Assembly (NCBI GenBank): GCA_001599915.1 | Contig: BCIG01000015.1 | Location: 310,001-374,000 of the forward strand | Direction of reading: 5' to 3' | DNA from: Symbiotaphrina buchneri | Taxonomy: Eukaryota > Ascomycota > Symbiotaphrinales > Symbiotaphrinaceae | Length of the DNA stretch: 64,000 nucleotides | In this document: positions 1-12,548 of the stretch, piece by piece | How positions within the stretch are numbered: position 1 is the stretch's first letter | Layout: every line of letters starts with the position of its first letter | Notes under the pieces: generated by a model | What the model was told of the DNA's origin: nothing | Databases searched by the model: none | The model's input: only the letters and a program-made list of their open reading frames with translations | Made by a program: the position numbers and the translations under genes

Positions 1-242
1 CATAAGAGGACTTGATTAGGTGCTTGGAGATGGTCGGGATGGCGGACGATGGCGACGGAGTGACCCGAGGTCTGAGAATCCGGGGAGAGCACGAGCCACA
101 GCTGACTAAGCTCTCTGTAGCTGCAACCTGCACAGCAGCAAGTGTACCTTACGAGGCTTAGCTGGCCTCGCGCGCTGATATTGAATGGAGCAACTATCAA
201 ACTACAACTTGCAGACATAACCTCTTCAAAAACAAAATAAGA
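1..242. other. intergenic, upstream of SEC13
   Basis: No open frame of interest. It presumably holds the 5' leader and promoter of the SEC13 gene that starts at 243. I saw no clear regulatory motif. Confidence 0.4.
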
Positions 243-1566
243 ATGGTCGGTAGTCAACCTGATCTTGTTGCAGGTAGCTGACATTCGCCCGCAGACACAA
301 GTCATCTCCAATTCCGGTCATGATGACATGATTGTACGTCTTTCCCTGGATGGCCGCAGCAGCTATTATTCCCTTCTTATGCATGCTCAGTGTTTTGAAG
401 CTGACCCTCGTCGTCTCCTATAGCATGATGCCGTTCTCGATTACTATGGCAGACGCCTCGCTACCTGCTCTTCTGATAAGACTGTCAAGATATTCGAGAT
501 CGAAGGAGAAACACATCGGTTGACAGAAACGCTGAGAGGGTGCGCCGCATTGCTTAATATGATGGCACCGTTGATAACGAGGCTGATTGTTTGTCAATAG
601 TCATGAAGGAGCCGTGTGGAGCGTGGCGTGGGTATGTCAGCCGTCCTACTATGGTTGGGCATACCTCTAATTTCACGCTCAGGCACATCCAAAATATGGC
701 AATATCCTGGCTTCAGCAGGCTACGATGGGAAAGTCCTAATATGGCGGGAGCAAAACAATCAATGGTATGAGCTCTAGACGGTATGCATCTTGAGCCTCG
801 TCCTGACAGGTCGTGTCCTCAGGCAAAAGGTTTTTGAGTTCGCGCTCCACACCGCATCTGGTACAACCCCTATACCCTTCAAAGATGTTGGACTCGCGTC
901 AGGAACTGATGTGCGACACAGTCAACATCGTTTCTTGGGCCCCTCACGAATCTGGCTGTTTACTAGCCTGCGCATCTTCGGATGGGAGTGTATCCGTATT
1001 AGAATTCAAGGATAACAGCTGGGAGCATAAGATATTCCCTGCACATGCAATTGGTGTCAATGGCGTATCATGGGCGCCTTCGGCTTCTGCTGGCTCGTTG
1101 GTCAGTAGCGGGCAAACTAACACCGGCCTGCGCAGATTCGTTACAGGAGGTAGTGACAACCTGGTGAAAATTTGGGATTACAGGTATGTTGAAGTTACGG
1201 ACAATGCTAGTCCAAGAAATTGCTGAATGTATTATCACTAGTCCCGAAACAAAATCCTACAACAACACCACTACGCTCACGGGGCATACAGACTGGGTCC
1301 GTGATGTTGCTTGGGCCCCTACGGTGCTGCAAAAATCCTATATCGCGAGCGCTTCGCAAGACAAGACAGTACGGATATGGACGAGTGAACCCTCGAATCC
1401 TTCGGAGTGGAAATCTAAGGTCCTACCGTTCGAAGCCGTCGTCTGGCGGGTAAGTTGGAGTTTGAGCGGCAACGTCTTGGCTGTGAGTGGAGGCGATAAC
1501 AAGGTCACATTGTGGAAAGAGAATCTGAAGGGGCAGTGGGAGTGCGTCAAGACGATCGAGGAGTAA
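243..1566 (+). CDS. sec13: SEC13, WD40 subunit of the COPII coat and nuclear pore
   Basis: The spliced protein is a beta-propeller of about six WD repeats, the usual length for Sec13. Sec13 pairs with Sec31 in the outer cage of COPII vesicles leaving the ER, and with Nup84-complex proteins at the nuclear pore; that role is family knowledge. Recognisable blocks: [11 protein letters not shown] at the N terminus, [52 protein letters not shown] near the end. Exons by eye: 243-245, 295-333, 424-539, 601-631, 683-765, 823-860, 922-1183, 1242-1566. The first exon would be only the ATG, spliced through a weak donor (GTCGGT) to give M-T-Q-V-I; this is the least certain part. All other introns are GT-AG and keep frame. 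No frame breaks. Confidence 0.93.
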
Positions 1567-2023
1567 TTTGCAGACGCTCATGGGTACTGCTGGGTCTGCG
1601 ACGGTCTACAAGGGTTAGCCAGCCACTGCACAGTATCATCACAATAGGAATCCAACATCTGAGCAAGTACCTTGAATTCCTGGCCATGATCTGGCCAAGC
1701 GGACACAGATAACAGCGTGATTAAAACCGGATCACGCTTCATGTATATTGAACCCCGTGCGATTTGCAACGTTGGGACGATTCCAATCACAGTAATGGCT
1801 TTTGGAAGGAGTCAATATCATTCAATCATGTCATTCGTTAGAAACATCCAGAAAATATCAAAAAAAATCTCAAATGCCGGAGAGTATGTGTCAAAAGCAA
1901 CAAGATGGCAAAGTAAAAGGCGAAATTCTTGCAAAATCTTGCAAATTGCCCAAACGCTGGATGCTTGTTGGGCCCGTCAAATGGCCGCAGCCGAACCCCA
2001 TACTCTGCCAACCGCTGTGCAAG
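1567..2023. other. intergenic between convergent genes
   Basis: Lies between the 3' ends of SEC13 (+) and the F-box gene (-). It contains short open frames without protein-like composition. I take it as 3' untranslated sequence of both neighbours and see no repeat or RNA gene. Confidence 0.4.
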
Positions 2024-3553
2024 TCAAGGCTCGTCGGCGCACCAGTATAGGAAAGGACCAGAATAACCTGTGTCCGACTCGTCGTAGGCAGACCACCAGC
2101 GGCCCATGAGAAGACGGCCTCCTGGAAGCACCAACCCTTCGTAGAGCCAGACTTGGTCTTCGGAATACATGCCATGCTCGTCCAGGTAGTACTTGACCAT
2201 GGTGAACCGCTGGAAACCTGGTATCCCGGCTTGCCTGGGGAGGCTGTGCAGGTATCCTTGACAGAAGTAGGCCGAATCGTCGACGCCTGACGCTTCAAAG
2301 CTGAGACTCTCGGATTGGAAAGCATTGCCCTTGCGAACCTGTTGCACCGAGTTCAGTTGCTCGACCAATTGGGCGGAAAGCGGAGGATCATGTCTCTCCA
2401 CAAAGTTGAGCTCAAGAGTCTGTAAAGGCTTTAGTAGTCGATGCATAATTACTCTATACAGATTAACATCTTGGCTCACCTGAAAGCTGCTCAAATCCAA
2501 CTCGTCAATGAAGTACCCGTCATGGGCAGCCTTTCGACGACGCATCGCGAGCTGAGCATGATCAAGGTAGGCTGAAACCAAATTAGGATGGAAGAAACGA
2601 GACAGGCAGAAGCCTTACCGAAGGTGCCGAGGAACGTTCCTTTCAGAGGGCTCACGCCGTCCTTCAACTTTGATTTCCAGGAAGAGGGCCTATACCGTTC
2701 TTCCAACTCGTCATACAGCTGGTACAGCGTGCATTCCGTGGATCGCAACAGGTGAGGACGCAACCAGTTGACCACGTGGAGGAAGTATTCAACATTGACG
2801 CCCCCATTTGTTGTGAACAGGCGGACGGAGGAGCAACTCTCGTAGACAAACTTCTGCGAGATATGCCAGTCCAATGTTCGGTCATAAAGACTGACGTCGA
2901 ACGCCATGTAACTGAACAGGAGCTGGATAACTGAGACATTCGATTTCCCGAGGCGTCCAGATCTGGGCGATACATTGCCGTACCGCAAGTTCCCGAGAAG
3001 ATTTGTCGCCCTGATTATCTCATAGAGACGGGTGACATTCTTGGAGGTGGGTGAGCCGGCTGCATTTTCCTGACAATCACTCTGGGACATAGAGCCATAT
3101 GACTCTGACTATCAGATCAGTAAAGCGTGGAGATTTCAGACGGAGATGTAGAGCTGGGAATATGCCATCAAAGAGGGAACAGGCTGATGTCTCACCAAGT
3201 ACCAATTCTTTGATGAGGCTGAGAACCTTTTCCTCCTGTGTGATGTTCCCAAGGTTGAACGTAGGACACCTTCTGATTATAGACTGCCGCGATCTGTATC
3301 ATTGGCGCATCTCAATCGTCGTCAAGGGGAATGCAAGATCAAAGTGTTGAAGGAAACGCTTCCGCCATATGCTTGACCGTTCATTGTTGACAGCTGCAAA
3401 GGTCTCCCGGCACACGAGAGTGTAGGCACATAGATCCTTGTCTCCCAAGTATGTCCCAATGTGCTCATTTAACTGAGGTCGTTAGCACTCCTATGCGGAG
3501 GTCGAAAGAGGAGGTAGGCTTAGATGTACCTCTAATGGTAGTCTGTGAAACAT
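2024..3553 (-). CDS. F-box protein, one in-frame stop (possible pseudogene)
   Basis: Exons by eye: 3553-3530, 3472-3196, 3104-2619, 2571-2480, 2419-2024. The N terminus reads MFHRLPLE then LNEHIGTYLGDKDLCAYTLV, an F-box that would bind Skp1 in an SCF ubiquitin ligase. The rest matches a fungal F-box family: WRKRF after the F-box, a middle segment with LHVVNWLRPHL, and a C-terminal GIPGFQRFTM, LYEGLVLPGG, MGRWW, YSGPFLYWC. The target is unknown. Oddity: in exon 2 the frame carries a TGA at 3301-3299, between IEMRQ and YRSRQSI, inside a conserved part. No intron of normal size removes it without deleting WRKRF. Everything else splices cleanly, so this is either a recent null allele, readthrough, or a base error. 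A shorter product could start downstream, for instance at the in-frame ATG at 3072. Confidence 0.7.
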
Positions 3554-3863
3554 CTTGTGTCGAAGGAGGAGTTCCAATCCGGCGGAAGTCCAGGAGCCGA
3601 GTTGCAAGACAAGTATGATCTGATGAGTACTGGGGGAAAGAGTCCGTGGGAGAAGCAGCTGAGAGATAAGGCTGGGAAGTGAATGGGTGCAGACGAAAGA
3701 TAGCAGGGAACCTCAATTCAGAGCATATCTTCTCGAAGTGAGCTAGGTCAACTGCAGATCAGGCACAGAGACTTGGTCAAAGCGAACACGAAATCACCGA
3801 TAGATGTTATGATTCCAAATTGAAGAGTCATTTATTCCTGTCTTTGGAATGCTAGTGTCGGTC
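3554..3863. other. intergenic, upstream of the F-box gene
   Basis: Holds the 5' flank of the F-box gene and the 3' flank of the dehydrogenase-like gene, both on the minus strand. An open minus frame overlaps the start of the F-box gene but is not protein-like. Nothing else seen. Confidence 0.35.
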
Positions 3864-5525
3864 CTACAGCCCAGAAGCTCCCACAGTCCATGCAATAAGA
3901 ACAACGAGAATGCCAAATATGAGAGATAGATGACTTAAGGGTGTATCTCGAGTCGCAAGGGAGCGGCTCTTTGTCGGGGTACTCGCACTGCCTGTCGTAC
4001 TGGGGGTACTGCTCGGCGTATTAGAGGCACTTTTCATGATCACATAGATCTCTCCAGTGGAGTCCGAGCTCATGAAGAGTCTTCCTTGGCTGTCCCACTG
4101 CAAGGCCACAGGTCTGAAACAGCCATCAGGGCAAGCTGAGTTATTCGCATTTGCTAATATATCAATTGCCGCCGTGGTCGAATTAGCGGGCTGAGTGGGG
4201 AATCCGGCTTCCCATTCGATCATCGAGAGCTTATATCTTGAAGTTTCTGTTCAGCGAAAGCCACTCATCTACAGATTCAAATGCCTTACCCCACAGGATT
4301 GGTACGATCCCTGACTGAAGTAAGCTCTGATCAAACCTCGGGCAGTCCATAGCTGAAGTAACCTACCAGCTTCCGTGGAAAGTGACCCAAGCGGTATCGC
4401 CCTCTGGAGAGTGCAATATATCTAAGGGTGCCATATGGGCTTGAAAGGTGAGACGGGGTGCCACGCGCTCAGCGGCACACCAGGCATCGGTTGAATTCGT
4501 GGTGTTGAGGACCATTTGCGACCCGACGGACAGATTTCCTCTGTCTGGGATATCGGTACCCCACAGAGCGAAGCACAGTGGATATCCATAATTCTGGCCT
4601 TGTTCTGGCACTTCTGTTCCATTTAGGTAACCCATCCAATTCAGTTCTTCGCCGGGGTTGTCCTCGTGAATGTCTTGACCCTGCGCATCGTGTGAGAAAT
4701 CTGTTGCTGTTATCAAGGACAACGTGTAATGATATCATCACATACGTCCCGAGAGATGTCATCAGCACTATTCTCCACGGAGAATATGCCGCCAGTGACA
4801 GGATCCTCTGCAAGCCCCACACTATTTCTCAATCCCCAACCCAATAACTTCCCAGCATCACTGAAATTGTAGCCGGCAGAAGGAGCACTTGTCAGATTGA
4901 AGGCCTTTATCTGGCAGTGACCACTGGAAACCTGCTCTGCTGCGAAATCAATATTTGATGTGGAGCCCCGGCTGACCACAAGTGTTCCATTCTGAAGCTG
5001 TGACATGAGAAGGGTCCGTGTGGTATGGTCATCTGTCGACATCCCAAAGACAACAGTTTCATTGGATACAGATACGCTACCGTTAACGGCATCATATTGC
5101 CAACTGAAAACGGCTTCGCTGCTCGAGGCGTACAGGGTGTTTCCATCATTGCTTAGAGCAATGCCATGCGTAAGCTACATGATAATCAGTGCCCGTTTGC
5201 CAGTCCAATAGCGTTGATGATGGCTGACAGCTGAAGCATTAACAAGTGCTGTAGTATTTTCCACGCTGAGACAGGTCCCCCCTTCGTCTTTTAGAGTGAG
5301 TCTAACAATGCCATGTCCCTGTTCAATCACCAGAAGGTTACCGCTCTGATCAAAGATAATGCCCCTCGGCGACGAGAGACCCGTAGCAACCAGTTGTGCT
5401 TGATAGCCTGGGGCAACTGACGGCGATGGATAAGTAGCCGTCAGTGTGCAAGATGAAGCCGCCCAACATGAAGTGACAAGAATAAACAACGGCAGGCCAA
5501 CGGGCCAGCTTGAAGCGGAATGCAT
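3864..5525 (-). CDS. secreted sorbosone/glucose dehydrogenase-like protein, probably GPI-anchored
   Basis: Exons by eye: 5525-5229, 5174-4746, 4680-4377, 4310-4290, 4236-3864. The protein has a signal peptide (MHSASSWPVGLPLFILVTS then a Cys-containing mature start). A beta-propeller of the soluble quinoprotein/NHL type follows: LSSPRGIIFDQSGNLLVIEQ, THGIALSNDGNTLYASS, GLRNSVGLAEDPVTGGIFSVEN, EDNPGEELNWMGYL, NYGYPLCFALWG, PEGDTAWVTFHGSW, PVALQWDSQGRLFMSSD. These resemble fungal proteins annotated as L-sorbosone dehydrogenase, which oxidise sugars or sugar alcohols with PQQ; the true substrate is unknown. There are many N-glycosylation sites. The C terminus is a Ser/Thr-rich stretch followed by a hydrophobic tail (SLIFGILVVLIAWTV), as expected for GPI attachment. 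The fourth exon is only 21 nt. Confidence 0.82.
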
Positions 5526-6596
5526 GCTGAACGAGTAAACCAGAGAATGATAATTGAAAGCGATGTGTAGTATAGTATAACAGAATGTCTATTCAGGTCC
5601 ACACATATGTCCCTGACGTTCTGCAGGAATATTTAGCTGATTTGATAGGTAGAATTTGAAGTAAGGACCCCCGAAAACATAATATGGGAGCAGCAGTCTG
5701 GGGATTCAGGTAAGTGGTTAGATTAAGAAAGACGGGTCCCATCCCCGCGCCCATCTGAAACATCCAGCCTACGATGGAGTTCCCTGGAGGTAACTCGTTG
5801 TACATGATTATTCCCAGTAAATGATGGCTTGGCGTTAAGGTATCTGTTAGCCTTGCCAGCGCCCCTCAACACCAAATACACTATTCTCCAGGCAAAACAC
5901 AACAATATCATTTGATGCGATGAGGTAGTTACCCCAAAATTCCATGAGTGGGGTCAAAGCAATTGTCTTTCTTAAGAGTTGCACAACGAAGCTAGGAGCA
6001 TGTACATATTCATGGTGTCAAGCAGATCCCCTGTTGCTGGGAGGGATACTGAACAGCCCAAGAGACTGATGAATTCTGAAAGAAGCCTTACCAGCATGTG
6101 ATGTAGTAAGGGAGGTTATGGGGGGCATGGTGTGATGCATTTGGCTGATGACGACTATGTACAAGAGACAGATATCATCCCAGGTTCTGTTCCATGATGT
6201 CCAAAGACCGCAGAGTCTTGCGACGTTTGAGACGTGAGTATAAAGCCAGGGACAAAGCAACACGAGCACAAGCAACAAGAACAGCCCGAAGCCGGATGAT
6301 CAGCAAACCCGTATCCATTCCCGCGAAACATAATGAGCTTGGCGTTGCTTCACTGCATGAGCTGCTAATTTTGTGACGACATCAAGACTTTTGATTATGA
6401 AAATCCTCGGCGCCTCTCACCGTGCATGAGACGACAACCTAGGACAACGTGACGAGGCACAAAGAAAGGAACCCAGGGCTTCATGCGCCCTCACATTTAC
6501 AATTACCGTTAAACATCAGCATACCTTTGACAGGAGCGGTGTGATACCACCGAAGGGCTTCATGCCCATTCATTCATGCTCCACGTATAATCCTTT
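5526..6596. other. intergenic, possible unrecognised minus-strand exons
   Basis: Contains minus-strand open stretches of 60-90 codons around 5593-5911 and 6018-6360 with hydrophobic runs. I could not join them into one plausible spliced protein or match them to a family. They may be relics, or UTR sequence of the flanking genes. Confidence 0.3.
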
Positions 6597-9500
6597 TTAC
6601 ATGACCGTCATCAGCTTCAGCTGTGCGGCCAGCTCATTCTCCTTGCCACTCATACCAGCTGTTGCCATATTCTGACTTTTGCCTTTTGGTAAGCGCTCCT
6701 TGTTCACAGCTGAAGATTGATGCTGCGCTTCTGAATAGCCTTCCGGTGCCCTCCATGCGAGAGGCTGACTGGAGTCCTTGGGCTGTGACTGATCAAGGGC
6801 CTCGGCGTCTCGGACCAGCTCGGCGAGTGATCGAGACAGAGTGCTGACATGTGCCACAAGATCCTTGAGTGTGGTAGTGTCAAAGGGTGTCTTGTTCTTC
6901 GGCAAAGCTGGATTGTTCAGTAGTGGATCAGAAGTGCTTCTTCTCTGATGCATGACCTCCACGAGTGATTTCGCGACGGCTGCTGACTCCATGCGCGACT
7001 TAGCTGCAGCACTCGTATCACGATCCAGGCTTGCTTCAGTAGAATCGAAGTCTCCACCGCCGAAGATGTCATCGTCTGGAAGAAGCACCGATTTTCGCCT
7101 GTTACGACCGGCGGGAGGTTCACAGAAGAATTCTTCATCGAAGTCATCCGTACCGTGATAGCTCGCCTGATCTTGAGTAGTTTGGTAATCCTCGTGTTCA
7201 AGGGTTGCTAGGTTGATAATACCGTCAGCTTCTTTCCACAGCTCCGCCTGTGGCCCTTCAATTATGCCTTTCGAGCTTGCAAGTGTTCGTAGACGCTTGA
7301 GGTCTTCGACCATCAACGCAAACTCCCTGACATGGCCGAGATGGCCAAGTACGTTTGCTTGACGTTCTTGAATGGCTTGTGGTACTATTATTGGTGTACG
7401 AGCATCGGATCGTTCGTGGTGAGGCTGGCCCAAAGGTGGTCCGTCGTCTTCACCAGCTTCTTCGAACTCAAAATCATCATTCCAATCCTCACTGACTCCT
7501 TTGCTCCCAACTCCCCATGTGCTAAAGCGGCCTGTAACGCTTGAATGCTCTCGACCTGCTGCGACATCCGGCACGACCGGAACGCTCTGGCTTCGCACAT
7601 GCATCGCACTTGGTCTTCTTCGTCCACTTATCCTACTTCCCCGGCTGGTGATGTCCTGTTTTCCATGAACAGTCTTGGGTCTGACAACTCTGCCGCCTTG
7701 GGCGTCCTTGTCTGGAACATGCTGCTCGGACCAATCGAATATGCTGCCCCTGACATCCTTTGTGCGCTTGATGTAAGGCGCACCGGTCTCTGACACCAGT
7801 TTAGAAGTGTCGGACCCCGAAGCATGCGTGTTTGAAGGCCGGACATTAAGATGTGGGCTCGTCAATACGTTGCCTTGGAAGCCGTCTTCGTCAATTCGAT
7901 GCCAATCTTCGTCGTCTTCTTCTTCCTCGAATGACCATCTGGCCGTCTCATGTCCCAGTTCTTCGAGATTCCATCTCGGCATGTCTCCGACAGTCTCATA
8001 TCGTTGAGACGCTATTAATCCTCCAGACAATGGCGACAAGTTCTTTCTGTCGGCCGATTCCTGAGCAATGGAGATATTGGATTTCCGAAGCACATCCGAA
8101 AAGTAGGAGTCGTCGTCTGCCACCTCTTTATAACTTTGAAGCGTACCGTGCGGTGCAGTGTCCCATGCGCCGCTCCGGAGAATGTCAAGTTTCTCCCCGC
8201 TTTGCAAGGGAGGCGGAGATTCGTCGAATATGGTTTCTATACGTTGCTTTCGGAAGCCGGACGTGCTACTTGTCGCACCGGTACGTAGAGAATCGAAGAC
8301 TGTCTCACTCTGTAGGTCGTTGTCATCTTCGTCAGCAGAGTTGAATCCCCTCGCATCTTGGTCAGAACCGACCAAAGTAGATGTATGATCCGAAAGTGTG
8401 ACGGATAAACGTTGGTGCCTCGTCGGAGTTAGAGAAGAACCAGACAGCATCGGGGTGCTTGTCTCAGGTTTAGCAGCCTGTAGATGACGCAAAGAAGCAG
8501 GCCATGAAGGAGCGGCTTGGCTATCTACCAGAGCTTCCGGGGATCTGCTGGACTGTCGTAGAACCGTTGAAGGTTCTTGGAAGAAGGAGACATCCTCACT
8601 GTTCTGAGAGAGGGACGTAAAGTCCTTGAAGGCATCTGAATTGGCACGCGCGACAATGTTGGATAGAGACGGCGCATCTTGTGGTTTGCTCACGGACGGA
8701 GTCGGGGCAGAGGAAATCCTTCGTTCCTTGCTGGGCGCGTGGGACGCTCTCGATGGTCCTCGCACGGAAGACGACCGCCCTAGAACTTGAGAAAGAGGTC
8801 GCCTAGAGGAAAACATATCACCGATGGAGAATGAACGCCTTGGGGTTCTTTGCGATTTTGGCTCAGTAGCAGGCCGACCGTCCCTGCGCTGGTCTTTGCG
8901 AACGGCAGAAAACAGATGCTCAAGGCTCAAAGGAGTGGTAGGCCGACTTAGTCCTCGAAATAAGCTATCCCTATCATGCTCGAAGATACCGTTGACACCC
9001 CCGAGATCCTCGACTGGCGGAGAGGAAGTTATAGCAGAAGGTTTAAGCAGCGTCGGTGGCTGACGGACAACCGGGTATACACGCTTGACACCCGAGTCCA
9101 ATTTGCGATCAGTCACTGAAGGTTGACGCCTAGACCTGCCCTCCTTGACAGTGGCTTTTCGGGAGCTGGGGCGGAAATGGAAGGCCCATTGGGCCGGCTC
9201 CTTTTGAGCGGCCACAAGAGGGGAATAGCCCGATCCATACTGTCGAAGAATATCTGTACGTCCATGTCCTTCTGTCGGACTCGGCCATTGGTGCAGGCTG
9301 ACTGATCGCTGATGACTCGTGGCAGGCCTTCGTAGACTAGGAATATGTGACGTATAACCGGACCTGTACGTTAGGAAAGAGGCATCGCCAGACGCACGCT
9401 CCGATGGAGTTCGCTTCACCAGTTTATTCGGGGGAAGAGACGTATAATTGGTCTGAGAGCCAGGTGCTAGCATAGGCGCGGTTGACCGATTCGATATAGA

Positions 9501-10113
9501 CATTGAAGTTGAGGGTGCAAGCAGGCTCTGAGGTCTGCTTCCGTTTTGCGAAGAGGACAGCGTAGAGAGCCGTCGAAGCCACGAAGAACGGGCAGTTCCC
9601 CTCACATCAAAAGGTAGACTCTCATGATAATTCTCCGAGTATCCTTCCGGCTCAGGGGATGCTGTTGTCTCGGCGTTTGTATCCTGCTTCTTCCGAAACT
9701 CTCCCCTGGCTCTTCCCTGGGTCCGTTCAGCGCGCACACCTCGCCGACTCTCAGTATCCGAGGAGATTTCCTCCTCGCCATCGGCCGACTCCAGCTTTCC
9801 CTTACTGGAGTTTCCTTCCGTGTTGCTCTGTGGTTGCGGCTGACCAAAGGAATATCCCACTGCGGCGGCCGCCACGGTGCTACTTGCACAAAGCTATGCA
9901 GACACTGGGTCAGCGAATGCCAAAAAAGACAGCCACATAGTCATCCAGCGATTGTCAGAATATCAAGTGAAGTGGTACTGGACGCAAGACTACCGGCTGG
10001 GCAAATTTGACGGAATTCGCGAGGCCAAGCACAGTACCTGACCAATTGGCAACGCAAAGCATCAGGAGGACAGTCAGGAAAAGGCAACTCACGGTAGGGA
10101 TATATGTCTGCAT
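6597..10113 (-). CDS. large Ser-rich, mostly disordered fungal protein of unknown function
   Basis: The main exon is 9893-6597, open for about 1,100 codons. Its frame enters from an acceptor (TCTGCATAG) at about 9894, so the true ATG must lie upstream. The best partner is a tiny exon 10113-10093 (M-Q-T-Y-I-P-T, donor GTGAGT) across an intron of about 199 nt, in phase; this start is inferred. The protein is low-complexity, rich in Ser, Arg and Pro, with many RRxS-like phosphorylation-type sites. It has acidic Trp motifs (WSFEEEEDDEDW; DWNDDFEFEEAG) and one segment that looks folded or helical near residues 830-880 (VREFALMVEDLKRLR). The C terminus has a helical stretch LKDLVAHVSTLSRSLAELV. I considered a Byr4/Bfa1 relationship because of the DDFEF motif but saw none of that family's other motifs. 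No function assigned. Confidence 0.72.
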
Positions 10114-11998
10114 GATTTAGATAGACGAATGGCATGGAGACCCAGACGAGGAAACACCCTGGCGCTGTTCGACTGAAAAGATGACGCGGATGAGTTGATA
10201 GGTAGGTATGGGCATCGTGGGCCGTTCACGAAAACGAGCGATCTGAACGAATGAAATGGGAGGAAAATCGAATGCAACGAGGCAGTCAGTAGGCCTAATT
10301 GACCACCTGGGGGATGAGAGGATGAAGGGCCAGGGAAGGCATAGGGGAAGCAAACATCCACTGCTCCCCTCCTGAGCTCGCGTGGGAAGTTGTTGCAGTT
10401 GCAGGCAGGACGGGGTGTTTTCGTTTCACTGGTGGACTGGCACAGAAGCACGACAGCCAGGAATCTCGCTACTGGGCTAGCGCAGATCTCTTCTCCCAGG
10501 CTTTTGGGATTCTTGGATTTCACAGAGAGGAATTATTTATAAACTGATGGCTACCGTCCTTTCTAAGCCTCCTCCACTTGCTGCGGGCAGCCCTACGAAG
10601 TGCCCTGTAGGACCAATTTCCTTCTTGCCTTCCCCGTGAATTCATTTCCGTTGAGTGTCGACGGCTTGAGAAGCTAAGTTAGTGGTCCCCGCTTGCTAGA
10701 AGCTGGCAGAGGTGTAAGAATTGTAGGTGTCAGGAGCCAGGGAAGAAGTAGAGGGCAGGCAGCATATTAACATCACAAGTGCAACTTTTCGTGTGGTCGT
10801 GTTCTCGCTGTACCGTACTGCCGTGCGACATGATTTATTCGCTGGCTGTTCCTAACTTCCTACTGTGGAACAAGTGGCCATTTGCATTGTGCATAAGAGA
10901 TCTTGCTGGCGCTGATCCGCCGCCACTTGGTCGGGCGATTATGGACAGATACCTACCTGACCTATCTTACCCGGTTTTGCAGCCTGGACGCTCTCGGATC
11001 CAGCTTGCGAAATTAATCCATTGCACCATGATCCCCCCCGGAAGTTGCTCTTCACCTACCTAGGTACTTTAGGTTGGCAACTGTCGTAAGAGCTTGGCAT
11101 GCATTTCTTCTGCGTACTTCTCCGCCCATGACCAAGCGGTAAGAGATATCTTTCCAGCGACGGGTGTCTCCCTTAAATACGGAGAGTATCATCAGCAGCA
11201 TTTATCAGCCTGGGCTGGACGGTGGGACGCGCCAAGTCGTATTGGTGGCTTACCTTACCTCACTCTCAGCTCGGCGCAGGACTACAGGTCCTAGGGATTT
11301 GCTCCGTATGAAGTACACACTGGAAACATCAACCCGAGAGACCCGTATCAGGTTGCAAAATTATTGCAGGGTTCGTTAAGGCGGGCCTGAACTTTAAGCG
11401 TGCAGTGGAGTGTCTCGGAATCAGGTTTTTTTTCCTCCCTCTGCATGTAGCATGAACCATTCCGCCCCCTCACGCTGGATCAGGTACAATGTGATTGCTC
11501 GCAAAACCTTTTTCTAGCTATGAGCAAGTCCGAGTATAACGCTCGTAATGGGTTCCGTCATGTACTGCAAGCTACTCGAACTCTGGGTTGATCACTGCTA
11601 GTCACCGCTGGTGCCTTGGGATGCTGCAGTCTCTTCTAGGTAAACTACCTTAGGTCCTACCTCGTAGTAAATACCTCTTGTTACAATCTTTATTCGGGCG
11701 TCTGTTTGCTAAGGACTGCTCCGACAGGCACAGAGGCGGGGGCGGTCGAGCTTGTCCCGGCGGGCATCTAAGTGACACCAATTCGTTATTATTGGCGGTG
11801 GCTTTAGAGATGATGAATCTACCGTATCTTAGCAGGTTGGTGGTCAAAGCCCAGACAAATAATCCCAGCCCGGATCGCCGTGCTAGCCGATTGCGCGCAT
11901 TGTTTGCGTTTCAATACCCGCGTCTCTAGCGCGTCACGGGTCAAATGACGCCAACCAGATTCTCTCTAAAAACTGTCAATGCCAAACCTACTACGGAG

Positions 11999-12055
11999 CT
12001 AGGTACCGAGTACCTCGCGTAAGGTACGTTAGGTAAGCTACCGCCGTACCTTACC
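11999..12055. repeat. CCTAAGGTA/GGTACC-type tract
   Basis: Irregular run of GGTACC, GTACCT, GTAAGGTAC, TTAGGTAA and GTACCTTACC units, partly palindromic. Similar tracts recur in other intergenic regions of the window and nowhere in the coding exons I examined. Confidence 0.6.
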
Positions 12056-12358
12056 ACTCTTAATGTCTTCCGGATCACCAAGGTAGATTGACTGTGACAT
12101 GCGTTATGAACCATGCAGTTCGTAACTGGACAATCCTTTACAGTTGGGACGTTTACTGAGCGCTTAGGTACAAGACTCCACCGCATACATAATGGATCGC
12201 CACGGTTTCAATGTAACTTACAAACACTTTCAGCCTTGCGTGCCTGGTTCCCCCCCCGTACTACAAGGGAGGTCATGATTGATTTCACCTTGGATATATG
12301 GTGACGAAGAGCTCATAGCACTCCAACATGAGATTCTGCAGCTTTCAGGTAACACGAA

Positions 12359-12386
12359 GGTACTCTACCTTACCTACCTTACCTGT
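12359..12386. repeat. CCTAAGGTA/GGTACC-type tract
   Basis: Tandem ACCTT-ACCT units (TACCTTACCTACCTTACCTG), lying about 165 bases before the GCN20 start codon. Same family as the tract at 11999. Confidence 0.6.
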
Positions 12387-12548
12387 ATTCCATTATCACA
12401 CTCAAGCTAGAGAGAACACAAAGAGGGCGCAAATTAGGATAAGATACGGAGGAAGGTACCGTAACTTGCACGACTTTAAGGGTCGGCTAGGCGCGCTCGG
12501 TAAGCCGTCGTCGCCGGCATTCTCCGTTAGGATTTTCCAGAATATCGA

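Larger units (their letters stand above)
10114..12548. other. 2.4-kb divergent intergenic region with CCTAAGGTA-type tracts
   Basis: Separates the starts of two divergent genes, the large Ser-rich protein (-) and GCN20 (+). No convincing coding frame. It holds several short tracts built from ACCTA/CCTTA/GGTAC units: about 10949-10970, 11052-11075, 11636-11670, 11999-12055 and 12359-12386. The region probably carries both promoters and long leaders. Confidence 0.45.

Noticed and set aside
6597-9893. Byr4/Bfa1-type GAP subunit for the large Ser-rich protein
   Set aside because: Only a short DWNDDFEF-like acidic motif suggested it; the other family motifs are not present.
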